Of a stretch of 6,172 nt of DNA, positions 1 to 4,723 are shown in pieces. The notes under the pieces are model-generated. The model worked only from the letters and a program-made list of their open reading frames with translations, had not been told where the DNA came from and did no database searches. The position numbers were made by a program, and so were the translations under genes. Every line of letters begins with the position of its first letter. Position 1 is the first letter of the stretch. The DNA is from Methanoregula sp. GTDB lineage: Archaea; Halobacteriota; Methanomicrobia; Methanomicrobiales; Methanospirillaceae. The stretch lies in the NCBI GenBank assembly GCA_028705545.1, contig JAQWDG010000112.1, positions 1 through 6,172 of the forward strand, written 5' to 3'.

Positions 1-7
1 GTTCCCG

Positions 8-610
8 CTACGATGATTTGCCGGAACTACCCTTCGTGATCCCCGTCACCTGGATCTCGAAGACCAGGTTCTGGCCCGCAAGCGGGGAGTTCGCATCGAT
101 CGCAACCCCCGCGGACGTCACATTGATCACATAGACGAGGTAGGACTGCCCGGTCGTCGAACTCTTAAACCCGAGCTCTTGGCCGGGGTACAGCGTAAGG
201 TTCGCCGGGAACCTGTCTTTCGGGACAATCTGCACGAGTTCCGGGTTATACGCGCCGTAAGCCTGGTCGTAGGGGATCGTCACCGTCTTCTTCTCGCCGA
301 TCTTCATCCCCCGGACCGCTGCGTCAAAGCCCGTGATCATCCTGCCCGAGCCCACCGTAAACGAGATCGGGGAGGTGTTCGTGTTCGTATCAAAGACGGT
401 CTTGTTCTCGAACATGCCCGTGTAGACCACGCTCACCGTATCGCCCGGCGCCGCGACCACGAACGGGTTGAAAAGCGACATATAGACAGCCACCGCGGCA
501 ATCACGATCACGATAACCGCTGCCGCCGCCGCGATCCGGATATTGCGCTTCTTGGTCGCCGCCTTCTCCTGCACTTTCTCCTTGCCTTTGAGTTTCTCCG
601 ACTTCTTCAT
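8..610 (-). CDS. Membrane-anchored FKBP-type peptidyl-prolyl cis-trans isomerase (SlyD-like, with insert-in-flap domain)
   Basis: Predicted prolyl isomerase/chaperone of 200 residues. A lysine-rich cytoplasmic head (residues 1-25) precedes one hydrophobic, alanine/isoleucine/valine-rich helix (about 26-46). The FKBP core starts near residue 56 with the VVYTGMF strand, the VFDT motif (72-75), the GSGRMITGFD active-site strand (87-96), the GMKIGEKKTVTIP block (101-113) and AYGAY (117-121). A stretch of about 55 residues (122-176), opening with NPELVQIVP, replaces the usual flap and matches the insert-in-flap chaperone domain of SlyD and archaeal long FKBPs. The core resumes at LVFEIQVTGI (182-191). 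The positive-inside rule places the enzyme outside the membrane, so it probably helps fold exported or surface proteins; this is an inference. The ATG start is supported by GGGAG at 615-619 on this strand. Confidence is high for the family and moderate for topology. Confidence 0.93.
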   Translation of the reverse strand: MKKSEKLKGKEKVQEKAATKKRNIRIAAAAAVIVIVIAAVAVYMSLFNPFVVAAPGDTVSVVYTGMFENKTVFDTNTNTSPISFTVGSGRMITGFDAAVRGMKIGEKKTVTIPYDQAYGAYNPELVQIVPKDRFPANLTLYPGQELGFKSSTTGQSYLVYVINVTSAGVAIDANSPLAGQNLVFEIQVTGITKGSSGKSS

Positions 611-636
611 ATTGCTCCCATCTCCGTTTCGCCGGC

Positions 637-646
637 AAATAATATA
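637..646. promoter_or_regulatory. Shared AT-rich TATA-like element between divergent genes
   Basis: The only AT-rich block (AAATAATATA) in the 99-base gap between the FKBP gene and the divergent membrane protein gene. Read on the minus strand (TATATTATTT) it lies about 30 bases from the FKBP ATG, which would give a very short leader. Read on the plus strand it would start transcription near 667, leaving a leader of about 43 bases before the TTG start. Bidirectional use is an inference from position only. Confidence 0.45.
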
Positions 647-696
647 CCCTTGCCTTTCCGATCTGTTAGTACCCGGACCGGGCTTTACCGGCCCTC

Positions 697-701
697 AGGT
701 G
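697..701 (+). promoter_or_regulatory. Shine-Dalgarno site that sets the TTG start
   Basis: AGGTG lies 8 bases before a TTG codon at 710. It matches the GGAGGTGA complement of the archaeal 16S rRNA tail. No ATG or GTG lies nearby in the frame, and the only in-frame ATG (179) is deep inside the antisense of the FKBP gene. This site is therefore the main reason for choosing TTG at 710. Confidence 0.7.
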
Positions 702-709
702 TACTTCCC

Positions 710-1792
710 TTGGAAAAACAGGACTCCGCCGCACCCCTGAGTGCGCTTGCCACCATCAACCGGATCATCCGCGAAGAGCTCCGCGAAGAAACAGAGCGCC
801 AGCGCTCCCTGTACGCCTCCGGCACCAAGGGGCAGGCCACCATCATTGTCCTCGCCCTTGCGGTCATCACGAACATCGTCTACTTCATCCGGAGCCCGAT
901 GTACCTCCTCATTCTCGTCTCGGCGAGCTTCTTTTTGTTTATGTTCTATTTCATCACGCTCCTCGTACCCCACACGCTCAGACCTGCTGGCGCCTCCCGC
1001 ACGAGCATCCGGCAGTACATCGCCGGCCTCAGGGAGACAGGCTTTATCAAGAGCAGCAAACGCTTCACCCGGATCTTCCTCAATGCCTTCTTCATCAACT
1101 GCCGCCCGCTCTTTATCGGCTTTACCGTGCTTTTCACGCTCGATCTCGCCATTGTCCTCTACCTATTCCGCACCGGTGTTATCCCGCCCTCCCACACGTG
1201 GATCGTCCTCTTCCAGTGCGTTGCCATCATCGTCTTTTACTTCCTTGTCTGGAAGCTCGAACCCTACTCCACGGAGTTCCTCTCCGATGTCTCGGATATG
1301 AAGATCCACTTAATAAGGAAAAAGATCCCCGGGGGGGTAGTCTCGTTCCTCTTTGTTGTCGGGACCATCCTTGCCCTCGTCAGCATCGTTACCACGATCA
1401 TCCTCCTCCCCGGGGTCACGGTCAATAACGTCCTCTCGATCTCGGCGTTCGACGAGTTCGGCCACCTCATCGTCGCAATCGCAACGGTGCTTGTCCCGCT
1501 CTACTTCATCTTCCGGTACGTCCACGGGATCACGAGCCGCGACCTTCTGATCCGGTTCTCGGAGAACAAGACAAAGGAGCTCGCCCGGCAGGCCCGCCTC
1601 ACCCGGGAAGCTGCCGATGCCGGGAAGGCTCTTGGTGATACCCTCAGCAGGGCTACAGAACTCCTGCTCGAAGCCCAGATCTACCAGGTCGAGAAAAAGA
1701 CCATCTTCGGTACTTTCCCGGTGTATATCGTCAACCCCGATTTCCGCCGGGTCTTTTCCCGGGACGACTTTTCCGGCAAAAAAGGGAATTAA
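710..1792 (+). CDS. Six-helix integral membrane protein of unknown function
   Basis: A 360-residue protein that I do not recognise. A charged, probably helical N-terminal segment (about residues 10-40, rich in Arg and Glu) is followed by six predicted membrane helices at about 42-61, 63-86, 124-153, 163-181, 208-233 and 250-270. These form three hairpin pairs separated by basic cytoplasmic loops (about 96-122 and 183-207). The C-terminal 90 residues are soluble: a charged helical stretch (about 275-330, ending in an EAQIYQVEKK segment) and a short tail with PVYIVNPDFRRVF. Even numbers of helices and basic loops put both ends in the cytoplasm. No catalytic motif, transporter signature or nucleotide-binding loop is visible. 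The start is TTG with AGGTG at the right distance. It runs in the same direction as nifB, but the 94-base gap contains a separate TATA box, so they are probably not co-transcribed. Confidence 0.82.
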   Translation: MEKQDSAAPLSALATINRIIREELREETERQRSLYASGTKGQATIIVLALAVITNIVYFIRSPMYLLILVSASFFLFMFYFITLLVPHTLRPAGASRTSIRQYIAGLRETGFIKSSKRFTRIFLNAFFINCRPLFIGFTVLFTLDLAIVLYLFRTGVIPPSHTWIVLFQCVAIIVFYFLVWKLEPYSTEFLSDVSDMKIHLIRKKIPGGVVSFLFVVGTILALVSIVTTIILLPGVTVNNVLSISAFDEFGHLIVAIATVLVPLYFIFRYVHGITSRDLLIRFSENKTKELARQARLTREAADAGKALGDTLSRATELLLEAQIYQVEKKTIFGTFPVYIVNPDFRRVFSRDDFSGKKGN

Positions 1793-1848
1793 CCCCCCCG
1801 CGCGCCGCCGCCGGTGCCTGCTTTTACGGCAGTGACCCTATTGAACCC

Positions 1849-1856
1849 TATTTATA
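1849..1856 (+). promoter_or_regulatory. TATA box of nifB
   Basis: TATTTATA is a close match to the archaeal TATA consensus, in the 94-base gap upstream of nifB. Transcription about 25-28 bases downstream would begin near 1878-1884, only a few bases before the ATG at 1887. That predicts a leaderless or nearly leaderless mRNA, in keeping with the lack of any Shine-Dalgarno sequence there. Confidence 0.6.
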
Positions 1857-1886
1857 CCAAAAGAACGCACTTTACACGTAGTGCAT

Positions 1887-2780
1887 ATGTCCGACGAACT
1901 AAAAACTGCCGACGTTGCCGGGCGGAAAGTCCAGTGGGATCCGGCACAGATGCGAAAAATACAGGAGCACCCCTGTTTTTCCGAAAAGGCGTGCCATGCC
2001 TTCGGCCGCTGCCACATTCCCGTGGCCCCGAAGTGCAACATCCAGTGTAACTACTGTATCCGGGATTTCGACTGCGTCAACGAGAGCAGGCCCGGGGTCA
2101 CCACCAAAGTCCTCAACCCGGAAGAGGCCATGGATATGGTTGACAAGGTGGTAAAAAAATACGATTACATCAAGGTCGTCGGCATTGCGGGGCCCGGGGA
2201 CCCTCTCGCTAACGAGGAGACCTTCGAGACCCTAAAGCAGCTCCACGAGAAGTACCCCGGGGTCATCAAGTGCATCAGCACAAACGGTCTCCTTCTCCCG
2301 GATAAGATCGACCTCCTCCAGAAGTACGACGTGGGAAACATCACCGTTACCTTAAACGCCATCGACCCCGAGATCGGGGCAAAGATCTACCAGTTCGTGG
2401 ACTACAGGGGCAAGAGGTACACAGGGCTTGAGGCGGCAAAGCTCCTCCTCTCCCAGCAGCTCAAAGGGATCGAGATGGCCGTGGAACGGAACATGATCGT
2501 AAAGGTCAACACGGTCTACATCCCGGGCATCAACGAAGACCATATCGTGGACATTGCAAAGAAGGTCGGGGAGATGGGGGTGTACACCTTCAACATCATC
2601 CCGCTCATCTCGCAGTACAAGTTCGCCGACATCGTCCCGCCGACCCCGGAGATGAAGAAGAAGATGCAGGACGCCTGTTCGAAGTACGTCAAGCAGATGC
2701 GGCATTGCCAGCGCTGCCGGGCCGATGCGATAGGAAAGCTCGGCCACGACGTGCAGTCGTGCATGTACAAAAAAGAATAA
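1887..2780 (+). CDS. nifB: NifB, radical SAM nitrogenase cofactor maturase
   Basis: NifB fuses two [4Fe-4S] units (K1 and K2) with an SAM-derived carbide and a sulfur to make NifB-co, the core precursor of FeMo-co and related nitrogenase cofactors. This 297-residue protein is the stand-alone radical SAM form common in methanogens, without the NifX/NafY-like C-terminal domain of many bacterial NifBs. Visible signatures are HPCF (28-31), the radical SAM CxxxCxxC motif (C50, C54, C57), DFDCVNESRPGV (60-71, with C63), VVGIAGPGDPLAN (97-109), C129 in the CISTNG strand, GAKIY and RRYTG-like RGKRYTG (174-180), VNTVYIPGIN (207-216), and the C-terminal HCQRCRADAIG (C274, C277). From family knowledge, C30, C63, C129, C274 and C277 are candidate ligands of the K clusters. 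An in-frame GTG lies at 1881, but ATG 1887 is preferred because the TATA box predicts a start close to it. C36 and C42 are unusual. No other nif gene is in the window. Confidence 0.93.
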   Translation: MSDELKTADVAGRKVQWDPAQMRKIQEHPCFSEKACHAFGRCHIPVAPKCNIQCNYCIRDFDCVNESRPGVTTKVLNPEEAMDMVDKVVKKYDYIKVVGIAGPGDPLANEETFETLKQLHEKYPGVIKCISTNGLLLPDKIDLLQKYDVGNITVTLNAIDPEIGAKIYQFVDYRGKRYTGLEAAKLLLSQQLKGIEMAVERNMIVKVNTVYIPGINEDHIVDIAKKVGEMGVYTFNIIPLISQYKFADIVPPTPEMKKKMQDACSKYVKQMRHCQRCRADAIGKLGHDVQSCMYKKE

Positions 2781-2781
2781 T

Positions 2782-2799
2782 CTTTTTTAGGGTTTTTTA
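2782..2799 (+). terminator. Oligo-T terminator of nifB
   Basis: Two T6 tracts (2783-2788 and 2793-2798) follow the nifB stop codon directly. Archaeal transcription ends mainly at such T-rich stretches without needing a hairpin. The opposite gene ends at 2811, so this short convergent gap separates the two units. An A6 run at 2769-2774 would act as a T tract for transcripts arriving on the minus strand. Confidence 0.6.
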
Positions 2800-2810
2800 A
2801 GATCCCTGTT

Positions 2811-3332
2811 TTACGACTTTGTAACCGGCAGCGTCGGGTAGGTGGTCTTCTGGATCTCTGCCATGCTGAGGATATGGTTTAAGTCGGCAATAATGGGCAC
2901 AAGCGACGGCGGCACGGCGGACTCTTCCGCGGTCACCGTCTTACCGTGGTAGTTGATCGTGTAGGTCATCAGGTCGGCGCTGCCCTGGGGCGCGGAGTAC
3001 TTCGCCTGGAGCTGCGCGAACTGGGACTGGTTAAACAGCACGGAGATCAGTGCGAGGTCGGTCTGGTTGAGGAGGAGCTCGGAGCTCCCCGACCGTCCGG
3101 AGATCACCGCAACGCCGTTATCGAAGACCACCAGCCGGTCGTTCGTGCCGGCGATCCCGCCCGTGCGGTGGTAGTCTACGAGGATCCCCGGGGGAACCTG
3201 TGTTTCCGGCGCGGTGACCTTCGTCCCGAGGCAGCCGGCAGAGGCAAGCACGAGCAGGACGAGAATGCAGGAGACGATCCAGTACCCGGTATTGAGTCCT
3301 TTTTTACGTGCCCGTTTCTGCATGACGGTCAT
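2811..3332 (-). CDS. Predicted lipoprotein with emfourin-like domain
   Basis: A 173-residue exported protein. A basic N-terminus (residues 1-12) precedes a hydrophobic segment (about 17-33) ending in the lipobox-like ASAGC, with C34 the probable lipid-modified residue. It would therefore sit on the outer face of the cell membrane. The mature part has a short linker (35-48) and one domain of about 105 residues. The pattern is a YHRTGGIAGTND strand-turn (54-65), a polar strand region (66-88), a helix with NQTDLALISVLF (89-100), an exposed loop, a strand with DLMTYTINYHGKTV (120-133) and a final helix after VPPSLVPIIADL (140-151). This order resembles emfourin, the small inhibitor of protealysin-type (M4 family) metalloproteases, from memory of the family pattern; the link is tentative. 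Translation could also start at the ATG at 3323 (residue 4) without changing the prediction. It lies 18 bases after the 109-residue gene, so the two are probably co-transcribed. Confidence 0.78.
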   Translation of the reverse strand: MTVMQKRARKKGLNTGYWIVSCILVLLVLASAGCLGTKVTAPETQVPPGILVDYHRTGGIAGTNDRLVVFDNGVAVISGRSGSSELLLNQTDLALISVLFNQSQFAQLQAKYSAPQGSADLMTYTINYHGKTVTAEESAVPPSLVPIIADLNHILSMAEIQKTTYPTLPVTKS

Positions 3333-3350
3333 CAGCCCTGTGGTATCCCG

Positions 3351-3680
3351 TTATATCTGGAGAACATCGGATTTCTTTGTTTTTGCCGCGGACTTCCGCT
3401 CGGGCAGCACGGTTTCGAGGGCTTTGATGAGGCCGTCCATCTTGTCGCTCGTAAAGAGCGCCCGGAATGCGGCAAGTTCGGCGGCGTTCATGATCATGAC
3501 ACCCTTCTTTTTCATGGGGAGCCCTGACTCGTTGATAGGGTTGACGTCGATAGCAAGGGAGGCGGGGCGGTTCTTTGTTGCGGGCAGCCGGATGATGGAG
3601 ACACCGGTAAGCGAGGTGGCCTTGCGTTCCCAGTCGCCGCCTTCTTCCATGAATTCCCTGAGCGTGTCTGTTAATTCCAT
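3351..3680 (-). CDS. Conserved euryarchaeal hypothetical protein, 109 residues, possible PC4-like fold
   Basis: A small soluble protein with no signal peptide or membrane helix. Residues 1-20 look helical and acidic. Residues 21-64 are strand-rich, with the block RLPATKNRPASLAIDVNP (31-48), a turn at NESGLP (50-55) and a KKKGVMI strand (57-63). A helix follows (65-77, NAAELAAFRALF), then a second helix (79-91) and a lysine-rich tail (95-104). I recall similar proteins annotated as hypothetical in methanogens, but I know no assigned function. The strand-turn-KKG-strand-helix order resembles the PC4/p15 single-stranded DNA-binding fold, which is only a hypothesis. The basic tail would suit nucleic acid binding. 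It is probably the first gene of a two-gene unit with the downstream lipoprotein. The ATG has no Shine-Dalgarno sequence and appears leaderless. Confidence 0.83.
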   Translation of the reverse strand: MELTDTLREFMEEGGDWERKATSLTGVSIIRLPATKNRPASLAIDVNPINESGLPMKKKGVMIMNAAELAAFRALFTSDKMDGLIKALETVLPERKSAAKTKKSDVLQI

Positions 3681-3700
3681 AAAAAGAACTTTTAATCGTA

Positions 3701-3710
3701 ATATTAAAAG
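3701..3710 (-). promoter_or_regulatory. TATA box giving a leaderless start for the 109-residue gene
   Basis: On the minus strand this reads CTTTTAATAT. Its centre is about 25 bases before the ATG at 3680, the standard spacing between an archaeal TATA box and the transcription start. The mRNA would begin at or next to the ATG, which explains the missing ribosome-binding site. Confidence 0.6.
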
Positions 3711-3729
3711 GCTATCCGTCCTTTTTCCG

Positions 3730-3737
3730 GATTTATG
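3730..3737 (+). promoter_or_regulatory. Possible TATA box of the glycosylase gene
   Basis: GATTTATG followed by an A-rich run is the best plus-strand TATA-like stretch in the 140-base gap between the divergent 109-residue gene and the glycosylase gene. It would start transcription near 3760, leaving a leader of about 60 bases. That leader contains AAAGGT (3811-3816) just before the ATG. The match is weak, and the rest of the gap shows no other convincing feature. Confidence 0.35.
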
Positions 3738-3820
3738 AAAAAAAACTGCGGGTGATTGGTGGTACGGAGCTATCTTTCATCTGGGGCGAACGACCATAGG
3801 ATGTGTACGGAAAGGTTCTC

Positions 3821-4672
3821 ATGCCGCGGATCGCCCTTGAAAAAGACCAGCCGTTCTCGCTTGACCTGACCCTCGGGTGCGGCCAGGCGTTCCGGTGGGA
3901 CAAGGGAGAGGACGGCTGGTGGAGCGGGGTTGCGGACGGGCAGGCGATCCGGTGCCGGTTAAAGGCGGAGACGCTCTCGTTCGAGGGGGCAGGCGAGGCA
4001 TATATCCGCCACTACTTCTCGCTCGATACCGACCTCAATGAAATCCTCGACGCCATCGATTGCGACCCGTTCATACATGCGGCGATAGACCGCTCATCCG
4101 GCCTCCGCCTTGTCCGGCAGCCGCCGTGGGAGTGTCTCTGCTCCTATATCTGCGCAACAAATACGAACATCCCGGCGGTCCGGCGCCGGATCGCCCTCCT
4201 TTCAGAGCAGTTCGGCGACCCGGTGGGAAGCGGCAGCGTCCGTGGGTATGCTTTCCCCGGCCCGGAGCGGATCGCGTGCCACGACAGCGATGAATGCCTC
4301 TCGACCTGCAAACTCGGGTACCGTGCCCCGTATGTCTTTACCAGCTCCCGCGATGCTGCGGCACAGGCCGGCTGGGCGGAACGGATCCAAAACCTCCCGT
4401 ACGATGCGGCGAGAAAGGAGATGACGAAGTTTGCCGGTATCGGGCCGAAGGCTGCGGACTGCGTCCTCCTCTTTGCGTTCCAGAAGTACGAGGCATTCCC
4501 GGTCGATGTCTGGATCCGGCGGATCATGCGGGAGCACTACCTCCCGGAGCTTCCCGACGGGGCTCCCCTCTCCGGCCGCGAATACGATACGATCCGCGGG
4601 TTTGCCCGGAAGCATTTCGGGGAGTACTGCGGGTATGCGCAGGAGTACCTGTACGCAGGCAGGGAAGGATAA
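3821..4672 (+). CDS. ogg: 8-oxoguanine DNA glycosylase/AP lyase, OGG1 family
   Basis: A base excision repair enzyme predicted to remove 8-oxoguanine and nick the abasic site by beta-elimination. The 283 residues contain the OGG1-type N-terminal domain (about 4-85, with GCGQAFRW at 19-26) and the helix-hairpin-helix GPD domain (about 100-280). The hairpin GIGPKAADC (206-214) carries the predicted catalytic lysine K210, and PVDV (227-230) the aspartate D229, matching K249 and D268 of human OGG1. G21 corresponds to human G42, which reads the N7-H of 8-oxoguanine. N114, R168, C214 and Q274 correspond to N149, R204, C253 and Q315. Human R154 is replaced by A119, H270 by W231 and F319 by Y278. ATG 3821 is chosen because AAAGGT lies just upstream; an in-frame GTG at 3803 would add six residues but has no well-spaced site. 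The gene stands alone between a divergent and a convergent neighbour. Confidence 0.9.
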   Translation: MPRIALEKDQPFSLDLTLGCGQAFRWDKGEDGWWSGVADGQAIRCRLKAETLSFEGAGEAYIRHYFSLDTDLNEILDAIDCDPFIHAAIDRSSGLRLVRQPPWECLCSYICATNTNIPAVRRRIALLSEQFGDPVGSGSVRGYAFPGPERIACHDSDECLSTCKLGYRAPYVFTSSRDAAAQAGWAERIQNLPYDAARKEMTKFAGIGPKAADCVLLFAFQKYEAFPVDVWIRRIMREHYLPELPDGAPLSGREYDTIRGFARKHFGEYCGYAQEYLYAGREG

Positions 4673-4693
4673 CAGCCCCCGGGGTTTGCGGGG

Positions 4694-4717
4694 AAAAAAA
4701 GAAAACGGGATGTTTTC
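4694..4717 (-). terminator. Hairpin plus T7 terminator of ahcY
   Basis: On the minus strand, GAAAAC (4717-4712), a five-base loop and GTTTTC (4706-4701) form a perfect 6-bp stem. It is followed at once by seven T residues (4700-4694). It lies just after the ahcY stop codon, in the 51-base convergent gap with the glycosylase gene. The T tract alone would be enough in archaea, and the stem is AT-rich, so the hairpin's role is uncertain. On the plus strand the same stem is followed by no T tract. Confidence 0.6.
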
Positions 4718-4723
4718 CGGGAT

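Noticed and set aside
179..709. Upstream extension of the six-helix protein's frame, which stays open from an ATG at 179
   Set aside because: It is antisense to the well-supported FKBP gene, and its translation is an arginine/histidine-rich mirror typical of GC-rich antisense frames. A TTG with a Shine-Dalgarno site at 710 explains the start better.
1793..1848. C7 run and GC-rich stretch after the six-helix protein gene, with a weak CTGC/GCAG inverted repeat around a T4 run
   Set aside because: The stem is only four base pairs and the T run is too short to call a terminator with confidence.
2946..3527. Plus-strand open frame across the lipoprotein and 109-residue genes
   Set aside because: It runs antisense through two genes with clear protein features, and its own translation has no domain pattern.
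3735..3755. Six-codon reading frame (ATG to TGA) in the leader of the glycosylase gene
   Set aside because: No ribosome-binding site precedes it, and it lies near or before the predicted transcription start, so it is probably not translated.
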